Origin: Clostridiales bacterium
Lineage (GTDB): Bacteria; Bacillota; Clostridia; Christensenellales; Aristaeellaceae
Direction of reading: 5' to 3'
Assembly (NCBI GenBank): GCA_017569285.1
Contig: CP069419.1
Span: 2,976,001-3,040,000, forward strand
Length of the DNA stretch: 64,000 nucleotides
The position numbers and the translations under genes were made by a program. The first letter of the stretch is position 1. The number at the start of each line of letters is the position of its first letter. The notes under the pieces are model-generated. The model was not told where the DNA came from, did no database searches, and worked only from the letters and a program-made list of their open reading frames with translations. Below, piece after piece: positions 1 to 8,170 of this stretch.

Positions 1-1
1 C

Positions 2-1144
2 ACCGGGAGCACGCCGAACTACTCCAAGGGATTCGAGTATCCGGTACATATTGAGTACTTCAACGGGAAAGGCGCGCAGGAGATCAGCCAGAACGGCACG
101 ATGACCGTATCCGGCCATAGCGCGCGGATCAACGCCCAGAAGAGCATTGCCCTGTACGCCCGGAAATCCTGGGGCGCAGCGACGTTCGCGTTCAATCCCT
201 TCCCGACGCGGGACTACACGGAATACAAGAGCCTGCTGCTGCGGGCGGCGAACAGCGACGCCTACGCGACGCGTGTGCGGGACATCGTGGCCAGCTCGCT
301 GGCAGAGGGGCAGGGCATCCTGTACCAGGACCATGTGGTGATCCAGGTGTACATCAACGGCGAATACTGGGGCCACTACAACCTGCGGGAGAAGATCAAC
401 AAGCACTTTATCGCGGCCTATGAGGGCGTGACGGAAGAAGCCCAGGTGGACGCGATTGACATCCTGGCACGGACGGGGACGGACCAGTTCCTGCAGAACG
501 GGGACAACACCGACTGGCTGGCACTGTGCGACTACTGCAAAAAGCAGGACCTGAACGACCCGGAGAAGCTCACGTATGTGGAAGAGCGGCTGGACATCGA
601 CAACATGTTTACGCACGCGGCATTCGAGATTATCCTGGGGAACGTGGACTTCACGAACGTGCGGGTATACCGCGTGCCGGGCGGGAAGTGGAAGTACCTG
701 CTGTTTGACGTGGAGGCCTGCTGGCGGAACCTGGACAAGACGCCGATTGAATACTACATCAAGCCGCTGAACGCCAAGATCCAGGGATTCCGGCACGAGC
801 CGCTGAACGCGCTGCTGAAGGTGCCGGAGATGAAGGAGCGGTTCCTGCGGCGGGTGAGCGAGCTGCTCAGCACGGTGTTCCGGTGGGACAACGTGGAGAA
901 GACGTTCGACGGCATCCTGGCGCAGGTGGAGCCGATCCTGCCGCGGCATATCGCCCGGTGGAAGAACATGAAGCTGGGCAACTGGCAGACGAACATCAAG
1001 GCGACGAAGTATTACGCGCGCGTGCGGCCGAAGGAAATTCCCGGCATGCTGAAGGACGCGATGAAGCTGACGGGCGATGAGATGGAGGAATACTTCGGCG
1101 AGACGCTGCGGCTGCTGGAGGAAACGAACAAAAAGCCGGAATGA
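2..1144 (+). CDS. CotH kinase family protein (5'-truncated by window edge)
   Basis: The reading frame is open from base 2, so the N-terminus lies outside the window; 380 residues remain. CotH proteins are atypical protein kinases, first known from spore coats and also common as secreted or cell-associated proteins in gut Clostridia. Family-like stretches are visible: VHIEYFNGKG near the window start, KSIALYARKSWG, WGHYNLREKINKHF, then NVDFTNVRVYR and YLLFDVEACW, where the acidic catalytic residues are expected. The C-terminus is complete. The next gene starts 13 bases after the stop, which suggests co-transcription with the HAD and SGNH genes. Whether there is a signal peptide, and what the substrate is, cannot be judged from this fragment. 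Confidence 0.85.
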   Translation, partial: TGSTPNYSKGFEYPVHIEYFNGKGAQEISQNGTMTVSGHSARINAQKSIALYARKSWGAATFAFNPFPTRDYTEYKSLLLRAANSDAYATRVRDIVASSLAEGQGILYQDHVVIQVYINGEYWGHYNLREKINKHFIAAYEGVTEEAQVDAIDILARTGTDQFLQNGDNTDWLALCDYCKKQDLNDPEKLTYVEERLDIDNMFTHAAFEIILGNVDFTNVRVYRVPGGKWKYLLFDVEACWRNLDKTPIEYYIKPLNAKIQGFRHEPLNALLKVPEMKERFLRRVSELLSTVFRWDNVEKTFDGILAQVEPILPRHIARWKNMKLGNWQTNIKATKYYARVRPKEIPGMLKDAMKLTGDEMEEYFGETLRLLEETNKKPE

Positions 1145-1157
1145 GGGGGATGGACCC

Positions 1158-1817
1158 ATGCTGAAATACCCGTGCCTGGTGCTGGACCACGACGATACGA
1201 CGGTGAACTCTACCGCCACGGTACACTATCCCTGCTTTGTGGAGTACATGGCGAAGTATTTTCCCAATGTGCACCTGACGCTGGAGGAGTATTTCAACTA
1301 CAATTTCGACCCCGGCGTGATCGACATGTTCACGAAGATCTGCGGGATGACGTGGGACCAGATGATGGACGAGGAGAAGTACTGGAAGGCCTATGCCTCC
1401 ACCCACGTGCCGAAGGCTTACCCGGGCATCCGGGAGATTATGGAAGAGCAGAAAAAACGGGGCGGAAGGGTGTGCGTGGTGAGCCACTCCTTCCGGGAGA
1501 ATATCCTGCGGGATTACCGCGAGAACGGCCTGCCGGAGCCGGACCTGGTGTACGGATGGGAATGCCCGCCGGAGCAGCGCAAACCCGCCGTATGGCCCCT
1601 GGAACAGATTATGGCGAAGTGGGGCTACCAGCCCGGAGAACTGCTGGTGGTGGACGACCTGAAGCCGGGATATGACATGGCGAAGGCCGCGGGCGTACCC
1701 TTTGCCGCCGCCGGATGGGCCAACGACATCGAAAAGATTGAACAGTTTATGCGGAAGAACTGCGGGCTGTACTTCAAGACCGTGGAAGGGCTGCGGAAAT
1801 ACCTGTTTGAAGACTGA
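1158..1817 (+). CDS. HAD-superfamily hydrolase (phosphoglycolate phosphatase-like)
   Basis: A 219-residue cytosolic protein. The ATG at 1158 is chosen because GAGGGGGA lies just upstream. HAD motif I is DHDDT (D10 nucleophile, D12 acid/base), motif II is the serine in VVSHS, and motif IV is VVDDLKPG near residue 165. A helical cap insert follows motif I, as in Gph-like enzymes. The substrate is presumably a small phosphorylated metabolite, but the sequence does not show which one. The gene lies between CotH and an SGNH esterase with gaps of about 13 bases, consistent with one transcript. Confidence 0.85.
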   Translation: MLKYPCLVLDHDDTTVNSTATVHYPCFVEYMAKYFPNVHLTLEEYFNYNFDPGVIDMFTKICGMTWDQMMDEEKYWKAYASTHVPKAYPGIREIMEEQKKRGGRVCVVSHSFRENILRDYRENGLPEPDLVYGWECPPEQRKPAVWPLEQIMAKWGYQPGELLVVDDLKPGYDMAKAAGVPFAAAGWANDIEKIEQFMRKNCGLYFKTVEGLRKYLFED

Positions 1818-1830
1818 GGGGGACGGAAGG

Positions 1831-2907
1831 ATGAAACAGCAGATTGCCGGGAAGACGGTGCGCGTGCTCGGCCGGACGGCGGAGGACGGGGGCATGCTGT
1901 GGCTGATGTCCTCCCTGAGCGAGGCGGGCTTTACCGTGAGCGGCGCCGCGGAAGTGAAGCTGGTGCTGAAGGCGGACGACACGGTGAGTGATCCCGCGCG
2001 GCTGGACCTGCGGCCGCGGTACGCCGTGCACGTGGACGGAAAACGGATCCGGGACACCCGGATGGAACAGGACGAGGAGACCCTGACCGTACTGGCGGAC
2101 GCGGCGAAGGGCACGCACACGGTGCGGCTGGTGAAGCTGAGCGAATGCACGCAGAGCCTGATGGCCCTGAAGGAAATCATCACGGACGGGACGGTGGAGC
2201 CGCTGGACGAGGCGGGAAGCCGGATTGAGTTTATCGGGGACTCCATTACCTGCGGATACGGGGTGGAGGAGAACGACCCGGAAAAGGGCTTTACCACCGC
2301 GACGGAAAACGCGGAGAAAAGCTATGCCGCGATTGTTTCGGACCGGCTGGGGATGGACCGGGCGCTGGCCAGCTTCAGCGGGCACGGCATCGTGAGCGGA
2401 TACACGGGGGACCCGGCGGTGCGGAACGGATCGGAGCTGGTGCCGCCGTACTACGAAAAGGCCGGGCGGAACGGATATAAGCTGCCCTCCGGACGGGAAG
2501 CGGAGGAGATTCCGTGGGACTTCAGCCGGTTCCGGCCGGACGTGATTGTGATCAACCTGGGGACGAACGACCTGAGCTGGTGCGCGGGGCGCCCGGAGCG
2601 GTGCGCCGAATACCGGAAGGGATACGCGGATTTCCTGAAGACGGTGCGGAAGGACAACCCGGAGGCGGAGATCCTGTGCATCCTGGGCGTGATGGGCGAA
2701 GGCCTGAACGACAGCATGGAAGCCGCGGTGCGTGACTACAAGGCGGAAACGGGAGACGAAAAAATCCGCTCCCTGACCCTGCGGGAGCAGGACGGGAAGC
2801 GGAACGGATACGGGGCCAACTACCACCCCAGCGAACAGACGCAGCGGGAGCTGGCCGATATTGTAACGGAGGCGGTCAGGCCTCTGTGCCCAGGAATTCA
2901 GAAATGA
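1831..2907 (+). CDS. SGNH/GDSL hydrolase, carbohydrate esterase family 2-like
   Basis: A 358-residue two-domain protein. Residues 1-125 look like a beta-rich jelly-roll domain, and residues 130-350 are an SGNH hydrolase. Visible blocks are GDSIT (S138 nucleophile), GTND (244-247) and YHPS (H332). The Asp usual three residues before the catalytic His is absent (ANYH). This fits CE2 enzymes, which are known to work with a Ser-His dyad. CE2 members deacetylate xylan-type or other sugars. No signal peptide is visible, so an intracellular role on imported acetylated sugars is inferred. The 3' end overlaps the 3' end of miaA on the other strand by 32 bases. Confidence 0.85.
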   Translation: MKQQIAGKTVRVLGRTAEDGGMLWLMSSLSEAGFTVSGAAEVKLVLKADDTVSDPARLDLRPRYAVHVDGKRIRDTRMEQDEETLTVLADAAKGTHTVRLVKLSECTQSLMALKEIITDGTVEPLDEAGSRIEFIGDSITCGYGVEENDPEKGFTTATENAEKSYAAIVSDRLGMDRALASFSGHGIVSGYTGDPAVRNGSELVPPYYEKAGRNGYKLPSGREAEEIPWDFSRFRPDVIVINLGTNDLSWCAGRPERCAEYRKGYADFLKTVRKDNPEAEILCILGVMGEGLNDSMEAAVRDYKAETGDEKIRSLTLREQDGKRNGYGANYHPSEQTQRELADIVTEAVRPLCPGIQK

Positions 2908-3769
2908 GTTCGGAGGCCCGGGAAACCGGGTCTTCTTTCATATCCAGCCAGATGATGCGCGGATCCCGGCGGAACCAGGTCATCTGGCGCTTGGCAAAGC
3001 GCTTGATGGCGCTGCCGAGTTCTTCGACCATCTGCTCATAGCCGATCTTTCCGGTGAGGTACCAGGTGAGGTATTTATACTCGAGGCCCAGCTTGATGAG
3101 GAATTCCTCGCTGACGCCGTCATCCAGCATGGACTTCACTTCATCCACCATGCCCTGCTGCAGGCGGCGCTCCAGGCGCTCGTCGATCCGCTGCTTGAGG
3201 ATTTCCCGGGGCCAGGTGACGCCGAGCTTGAGCAGGGAATAACGCGGGGATTTGGTACCGGGGGCCGCATCGCCGGCGGCCAGCTTTTCCAGCAGGCGCA
3301 TGACGCGGTGGCGGTTCTTCGGATCCACGTCCGTATCCGGCAGCTTTTCCTTCAGCATATCGTAGAGCTCCGGGGTGGAATAGGTTTCCAGCTCCGCCCG
3401 GAGGGCCAGGTCCGTCGCCTTGTCGGTGAGGACGTAGCCGTCGGCCACGGAATCCACATAGAGTCCGGTGCCGCCGACGAGGAAGGGCACATTCCCGCGG
3501 GCAATGATGCCATCGATGGCTTCATATGCAAGGCGCTGGAAATCCGCCATGGAGAAGAACTCCCCGGGCTTGCGGACGTTGAGCAGGTGATGGGGGACGC
3601 CGTGCATCTCCTCCGGCGTGATTTTGCCGGAACCGAGATCCAGCCGCTCGAAAACCTGGCGGGAGTCGGCGGAGACGATTTCCCCCCCGAAACGGGAGGC
3701 AAGCTCCACCCCGAGCGCACTCTTTCCGGAGGCGTTCGTTCCCTCAATGACAATCAGCTTCGGCAGCAT
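2876..3769 (-). CDS. miaA: tRNA dimethylallyltransferase
   Basis: A 297-residue enzyme that transfers the dimethylallyl group to N6 of A37 in tRNAs reading UNN codons. The P-loop is GTNASGKS (residues 10-17), a slightly unusual form of the common GPTAVGKT. DSRQVF (35-40) and GGTGLY (99-104) are the other family signatures. The start at 3769 is preceded on the minus strand by GGAGGG at 8-base spacing; an upstream in-frame start would add 17 residues with no family character. The length is normal for MiaA. The gene stands alone and converges on the SGNH gene. Confidence 0.95.
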   Translation of the reverse strand: MLPKLIVIEGTNASGKSALGVELASRFGGEIVSADSRQVFERLDLGSGKITPEEMHGVPHHLLNVRKPGEFFSMADFQRLAYEAIDGIIARGNVPFLVGGTGLYVDSVADGYVLTDKATDLALRAELETYSTPELYDMLKEKLPDTDVDPKNRHRVMRLLEKLAAGDAAPGTKSPRYSLLKLGVTWPREILKQRIDERLERRLQQGMVDEVKSMLDDGVSEEFLIKLGLEYKYLTWYLTGKIGYEQMVEELGSAIKRFAKRQMTWFRRDPRIIWLDMKEDPVSRASELISEFLGTEA

Positions 3770-3933
3770 GGCCGCATCCCTCCAAACCCAAAGGATTCCG
3801 TACACAGGGCATCTTACCACAGGATGGGCGGCGGCACAAACCCAAATCCGCCGAAAACGGCCGTAAGGGATGTGAAAACGAGGCTAAAAATGCCCCAAAA
3901 TGCCGGAAAACCGCCGTTTCAGCGAAAAAAAGC

Positions 3934-3961
3934 TTGACAGAAAAAACGGTTGGGATATACT
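3934..3961 (+). promoter_or_regulatory. sigma-A-type promoter of the HU gene
   Basis: TTGACA (3934-3939) and TATACT (3956-3961) are separated by 16 bases, which is close to consensus. The HU start codon is 35 bases downstream. This suits a highly expressed gene. Confidence 0.85.
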
Positions 3962-3995
3962 GAGAAGGCAAAATAATGCAAGGAGGGTTCCCTGA

Positions 3996-4271
3996 ATGAA
4001 TAAAGGTGAACTGATCGCTGCCCTGGCAGCCAAGACCGAAATGACCAAGAAAGAATCCGAAGCAGCCCTGAACGGCGTTCTCGACGTGATCGCTGAGAGC
4101 CTGGCCAAGGGTGACAAAGTGCAGCTGATCGGCTTTGGCACTTTCGAAGCGAAGAGCCGTCCTGCCCGCGTGGCCCGCAACCCCCGCACCGGCGCTGCCG
4201 TGAAAATCGCTGCCTGCAAGGCTCCCGCCTTCAAGGCCGGCAAAGCTCTGAAGGATGCTGTGAACAAGTAA
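3996..4271 (+). CDS. hup: HU-family DNA-binding protein
   Basis: A 91-residue histone-like protein that binds and bends DNA as a dimer. It begins [20 protein letters not shown], has the core [21 protein letters not shown] with the DNA-intercalating arm containing RNPRTG, and ends [12 protein letters not shown]. This matches the whole family length. A strong AGGAGGG (3981-3987) sets the start. The gene has its own promoter and terminator and is monocistronic. Confidence 0.97.
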   Translation: MNKGELIAALAAKTEMTKKESEAALNGVLDVIAESLAKGDKVQLIGFGTFEAKSRPARVARNPRTGAAVKIAACKAPAFKAGKALKDAVNK

Positions 4272-4287
4272 TTCCTGCTTCCTTAAA

Positions 4288-4316
4288 AGCCCGAGGCAAT
4301 CTGCCCCGGGCTTTTT
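4288..4316 (+). terminator. Rho-independent terminator after HU gene
   Basis: A 10-base-pair GC-rich stem (AGCCCGAGGC paired with GCCCCGGGCT, one mismatch) with a 5-base loop is followed by a T run. Confidence 0.9.
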
Positions 4317-4395
4317 GCATGCCCGGAATGCGGACGGGAAGGCGCAGCACAGGCCGGAAACAGGGCTGCGGCACGGAGCGGCGGGAAGATTTTTA

Positions 4396-4447
4396 GTTAC
4401 ATCAGGGCTGAAAAACAGTTGCAAACGATGAGGGTTTATGATATATT
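4396..4447 (+). promoter_or_regulatory. promoter of the transglutaminase/pilus-like operon with one GTTACAT box
   Basis: TTGCAA (4419-4424) and TATATT (4442-4447) have 17-base spacing. A GTTACAT heptamer (4396-4402) lies about 17 bases upstream of the -35. The same heptamer, often inverted as ATGTAAC, is clustered upstream of 54987. Confidence 0.6.
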
Positions 4448-4487
4448 TACGGTAACTGTTGACGGTTTCACAAGGGGGAAATAAGGT

Positions 4488-5318
4488 ATGTTTGCAGGTA
4501 AACACGGCAAACTGGTTGTGGGCATTTTTGCCATGCTGGTGCTCGTTGTGTGTACCTTTGTTTTTTCCCTTTCTGAAATCCTGATGCCCGTCGCTTCCGG
4601 CAAAAAAGTATTAAAGGCAGACAAACTGACCGTGGACGCAAGCAATGCGGACCAGGGTTATATTATGGTTAAGGGCCCAAAGACCAAAACCAGAATGAAG
4701 GTAACCGTTGAGATCACCGGAACGAAGCTGCAGTATGACATCAACGGCGAGGGCGAATACGAAGTGTTCCCGCTGCAGCTGGGACGGACGAACTACACGG
4801 TGAGCCTCTGGCGGCAGGTGGAAGGAAAGAAATACGGCAAGATCGGCCAGGTGAAGGTCGCGGCCAAGATGGAGGACGAGCTGAGCTGCTTCCTCTATCC
4901 GAACCAGTACGTGAATTACAAAAAGGATTCACCGTGCGTGAAGGAAGCCGCCGAGATCTGCAAGGGCCTGGAAACCGATAAAGAGAAGTTTGAGACGATC
5001 CGGAAATATGTTGTCAAGAATTTCCAGTACGACTATATCAAGAGCGTTACCGTGGCCGGCTCTTCCGGCATGCTCCCGGACATCGAGGGCTGCTGGAAAG
5101 GCAAGAAGGGGATCTGCCAGGACCTGTCCGCCATGGCCTGCGCCATGATGCGGACCCAGGGAATCCCCGCGCGGCTGGTGATCGGCACGCTGGGATCCGG
5201 CACGCCGCACGCGTGGGTGCTTGCACACGTGGACGGGGAGGAAATCTTCTTCGACCCGACGGCCGAACTGAACGCCAGCAACAAATCAGACAGCTATTCC
5301 GCCCTGCGGTGGTATTAA
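4488..5318 (+). CDS. membrane-anchored transglutaminase-like domain protein
   Basis: A 276-residue protein with an N-terminal hydrophobic segment (about residues 9-28) that places the rest outside the cell. Residues 45-130 are beta-rich and of unknown fold. Residues 150-265 form a transglutaminase-like cysteine domain with Cys210 (GICQDLSA), His241 (PHAWV) and Asp256 (FFDPTA), so the catalytic triad looks complete. Such domains act as transamidases or, more often in bacteria, as peptidases. The start follows AAGGGGGAAATAAGGT. It is the first gene of the operon ending with the PilT-like ATPase, with a 39-base gap to the GspF gene. A role in processing surface or pilus proteins is inferred from position only. 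Confidence 0.85.
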   Translation: MFAGKHGKLVVGIFAMLVLVVCTFVFSLSEILMPVASGKKVLKADKLTVDASNADQGYIMVKGPKTKTRMKVTVEITGTKLQYDINGEGEYEVFPLQLGRTNYTVSLWRQVEGKKYGKIGQVKVAAKMEDELSCFLYPNQYVNYKKDSPCVKEAAEICKGLETDKEKFETIRKYVVKNFQYDYIKSVTVAGSSGMLPDIEGCWKGKKGICQDLSAMACAMMRTQGIPARLVIGTLGSGTPHAWVLAHVDGEEIFFDPTAELNASNKSDSYSALRWY

Positions 5319-5357
5319 GAACCGCCTGAACAACGGCAAAAGATGGAGGGAAGACCA

Positions 5358-6425
5358 ATGGCAACCGGAGGCAAAAAGAAAGGCAGAATCATGTCCTCTG
5401 AAGAGCTGAGCAGCTTCTGCGACCAGATCGCGCTGATGCTGAGCTCCGGCATGACGCTCCGCGACGGCATCGAGATGCTGGCGGAAGACGAAATGAAGGA
5501 CAAGAGCCTGAAACACCGTCCGTATACCAACCTGTACAAGACAGTGGACGAGACGGGCTCCCTGTACGTTGCCCTGAAGGAAAACGAGGAAGACTGGCCG
5601 AGCTACATGATTGAAATGGTGGACATCGGTGAACAGACCGGCCGCCTGGAAGACATTATGCTGAGCCTGTCCACCTACTACCAGCGCGAAGGCCGGATCC
5701 GGTCCGCCGCGGTGAGCGCGATTACGTACCCGCTGGTGCTGGGCGTGATGCTGGTGGTCATCATCGGCATCCTGCTGTGGCGCGTGCTGCCGATCTTCCG
5801 CCGCGTGCTGGCGTCCCTGGGCGTCGGCTCTTCCAGCAGCGGATCCGTGCTGATGCAGATCGGCACCTGGGTCGGCTGGGGCGTACTGATCCTGATCGGC
5901 CTGGTGGTGCTGGCCGCCATCGTGATCGCCATCCTGCTGAAGACCAAAGCCCGCAGCGGCGTGCTGAAGTTCCTGAAGAACCTGTTCCCGCCGGTGCGCA
6001 AGCTGACCGAGAAGCTTTCCGCCTCCCGCGTTGCCGGCATCCTGAGCCTGATGCTCTCCAGCGGCTTCCCGATGGAGAACGCGCTGCAGATGGCACCGGC
6101 CGCCCTGGCGGACCAGGAATCCATCGACAAGGTGGCGCAGATCCGCAAGGACATGCAGGACGGGGATACCTTCTCCGACGCGCTGTCCAAGAGCGGGCTG
6201 TTCGCGGACTTCCATAACCGCATGCTGAAGGTCGGCGCGGCTTCCGGCCATGAACCCCAGGTGATGGGCAAGATCGCCGAGATCTATGAAGAGCAGGTGG
6301 AAGACGGACTGGATCACCTGATCTCCATTGTGGAACCCACGCTGGTGGCCCTGCTGTGCGTCGTGATCGGCGCGATCCTGCTGAGCGTGATGCTGCCGAT
6401 GGCCGGCGTGCTGAGCGCCATGTAA
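5358..6425 (+). CDS. type II secretion/type IV pilus inner-membrane platform protein (GspF/PilC family)
   Basis: A 355-residue protein with two GspF-type cytoplasmic helical domains (about 15-115 and 210-320) and three membrane helices (about 117-140, 165-190 and 328-352). The second domain shows the typical LSASRVAGILSLMLSSGFPM and EPTLVALL pattern. It would be the membrane platform on which the ATPase drives pseudopilin assembly. ATG 5358 is preferred over ATG 5343 because GGAGGG overlaps the upstream candidate and is well spaced for 5358. A gap of 68 bases with its own AAAGGAG site separates the next gene. Confidence 0.92.
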   Translation: MATGGKKKGRIMSSEELSSFCDQIALMLSSGMTLRDGIEMLAEDEMKDKSLKHRPYTNLYKTVDETGSLYVALKENEEDWPSYMIEMVDIGEQTGRLEDIMLSLSTYYQREGRIRSAAVSAITYPLVLGVMLVVIIGILLWRVLPIFRRVLASLGVGSSSSGSVLMQIGTWVGWGVLILIGLVVLAAIVIAILLKTKARSGVLKFLKNLFPPVRKLTEKLSASRVAGILSLMLSSGFPMENALQMAPAALADQESIDKVAQIRKDMQDGDTFSDALSKSGLFADFHNRMLKVGAASGHEPQVMGKIAEIYEEQVEDGLDHLISIVEPTLVALLCVVIGAILLSVMLPMAGVLSAM

Positions 6426-6493
6426 GAACTCCCGGCATGAGCCGGACGAAACCCCTTGAAGAATGAAGTTTTTCCCGGAAAGGAGCGGACGAG

Positions 6494-6805
6494 ATGAGCA
6501 TCAGTAAAAAAGACATCGGAGCGATCCTCATTTTCGTCGTTCTGATCATCGCTTTCATATTCCTCGTGAACACGATCACCACCCGGGGCGACGGGCGCGA
6601 GCTGGACATCGTCCGCGACGCCGTGAAGAACGCCGCCCTGACCTGCTATGCCGTGGAAGGCATGTATCCCGACGATATCCAGTACCTGCGGGACCATTAC
6701 AACCTGTCCTTCAACGAGGACAAGTACGTGGTGTATTACGAACCGTTCGCATCGAACGTGATTCCCGCCATCAAGGTTGTGGAAAGGGGGGCGACTGACC
6801 TGTGA
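6494..6805 (+). CDS. small single-pass membrane protein of the pilus-like operon
   Basis: A 103-residue protein with an N-terminal membrane helix (about residues 8-26) after a short basic start, followed by a soluble domain. This is the general plan of a pseudopilin, but the Glu expected at position +5 of a mature pilin helix is missing. AAAGGAGCGG precedes the start. Its stop codon overlaps the GTG start of the next gene (GTGA), indicating translational coupling. The exact function is unknown. Confidence 0.75.
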   Translation: MSISKKDIGAILIFVVLIIAFIFLVNTITTRGDGRELDIVRDAVKNAALTCYAVEGMYPDDIQYLRDHYNLSFNEDKYVVYYEPFASNVIPAIKVVERGATDL

Positions 6806-7320
6806 GCAAACGCGCAGCCCGTTCCCCGAAGATGATCCAGAATGTGTTCGTCCTGCTGCTGCTTTCCGTTTTCGCGATCCTGAGCACATTCCTGGTGACC
6901 GTCGGCGCCCAGCTTTACCGCAACACGGTGGACAGCGCTGAAAAGAACAACAATACCCGCATCATGACCGCGGTGGTCCGCAGCGCCATCTGGGCAGAGG
7001 ACGGCGGCCAGGTGGAAGTGGAGCCCCTGAAATACAGCATTGAGGAAGGCCCGAGCGGCGAACTGACCGCCCTGACCATCCTGCACGAATACGACGGCGA
7101 AGTATTCGTGAAGCGCCTGTATGCCTACGATGGCTGGCTGCGGGAGAGCTTTACGGAAAAGGAAATGGAATTCAACCCGGAATACGGCGAGGAGCTGTGC
7201 GAGATCGCCCGGTTTGAGCCGGAAATCGACGGCAAAACGCTGACGGTGGCGCTGGAGACCAAGGACCACCAGGAGAGCACCGTGAAGATGGTGCTGCGCG
7301 CGGGAGGTGCTGTGAAATGA
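6802..7320 (+). CDS. single-pass membrane protein, possibly DUF4860-like
   Basis: A 172-residue protein starting with GTG. A basic N-terminus and a hydrophobic helix (about 13-35) lead into an extracytoplasmic domain rich in beta-prone sequence. It overlaps both neighbours by four bases (GTGA at 6802, ATGA at 7317). In this context it resembles the domain-of-unknown-function proteins found in Clostridia beside GspF and PilT-like genes; the DUF4860 name is from memory and tentative. It is likely a structural or minor-pilin component. Confidence 0.7.
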   Translation: MSKRAARSPKMIQNVFVLLLLSVFAILSTFLVTVGAQLYRNTVDSAEKNNNTRIMTAVVRSAIWAEDGGQVEVEPLKYSIEEGPSGELTALTILHEYDGEVFVKRLYAYDGWLRESFTEKEMEFNPEYGEELCEIARFEPEIDGKTLTVALETKDHQESTVKMVLRAGGAVK

Positions 7321-7727
7321 AACAGAGAAGCCGCGCGAATGCCCTGCTGATTGAGCTGGTGCTGGTAATCTTCTTCTTCATGCTCGGATCCACCGTGCTG
7401 GTGCGCCTGTTTGCGGATGCCCGGCACCGGACGATCCAGGCGCGGGCCACGAACGTCTCCATGGCCGCGGCCCAGAATGTGGCCGAAGAGCTGTACGGCG
7501 CCGAGAATCCGGAAGGATGGCTGGCCGCGAACGGATTTGCCGCCGCGGAAAACGCCGAAAAGACCTGGACGCTGGCGGATGAGGAGTACACCCTGTATGT
7601 GACCGAGACCAGCGAGGAGACGAAGGGCGGAACGCTCCGCACATTCACCGTTTCCTCCTTTGGCGACGGGAAGCAGCTGTTTACCCTGCCCTCCACAAGG
7701 TACCTGCCGAAGGAGGTGAGCCCGTGA
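7317..7727 (+). CDS. pseudopilin-like protein with N-methylation-type helix
   Basis: A 136-residue protein. After a basic leader (MKQRSRAN) comes ALLIELVLVIFFFMLG, which has the type IV pilin pattern with Glu at +5 if cleavage follows Asn8. The usual residue before the cut is Gly or Ala, so either an Asn is tolerated or the cut is shifted to follow Ala7. The helix continues into an amphipathic stretch (ARATNVSMAAAQNVAEELY), as in pilins. It is coupled by ATGA to the upstream gene and GTGA to the downstream one. No prepilin peptidase is encoded in this window. Confidence 0.75.
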   Translation: MKQRSRANALLIELVLVIFFFMLGSTVLVRLFADARHRTIQARATNVSMAAAQNVAEELYGAENPEGWLAANGFAAAENAEKTWTLADEEYTLYVTETSEETKGGTLRTFTVSSFGDGKQLFTLPSTRYLPKEVSP

Positions 7728-8170
7728 ACAAGCGCAAAGTAGCCCTGGGACCGGGTGCCGCGTCCCTGATCCTGATCGTTGTGGTGCTTTCGCTGGCGAT
7801 GCTGGCGATGCTGATGCAGATCAGCTCCCGCAACGACCTGAGCCTGGCCTCCCGCAGCGCCGAGATGACTGCCCGTGTGTACGACCTGAACGCCGACGCG
7901 GAGCGCAAGCTGGCCTTCCTGGATGAGGTCCTGATTGAGTGCCGGAAAGAGATTAAAACCGGCGATATGCAGGCTTACCTGAACCTGCTGGCCGAAAAGC
8001 TGCCGGCCGGGTATGACCTGCTGGATGATGAGGTCACCTGGATGGACCCGCTTGAAAACCGAATTATGACCTGTACCGTGAAGATTTTACCGCCTGCCGA
8101 GAAAGAAAGAACCGAATGGGTCGCCCACAAGCTTGTGGTGGAAGAACCGGAGGATGATTGGGAATGGTAG
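7724..8170 (+). CDS. minor pilin-like (PilX/GspK-type helix) membrane protein
   Basis: A 148-residue protein with a GTG start. A basic leader and GPGAASLILIVVVLSLAML give the glycine-then-hydrophobic-helix look of PilX or GspK minor pilins without the +5 Glu. The rest is charged and helical. Its stop overlaps the start of the PilT-like gene (ATGGTAG). It is named by context; the specific role is not known. Confidence 0.7.
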   Translation: MNKRKVALGPGAASLILIVVVLSLAMLAMLMQISSRNDLSLASRSAEMTARVYDLNADAERKLAFLDEVLIECRKEIKTGDMQAYLNLLAEKLPAGYDLLDDEVTWMDPLENRIMTCTVKILPPAEKERTEWVAHKLVVEEPEDDWEW

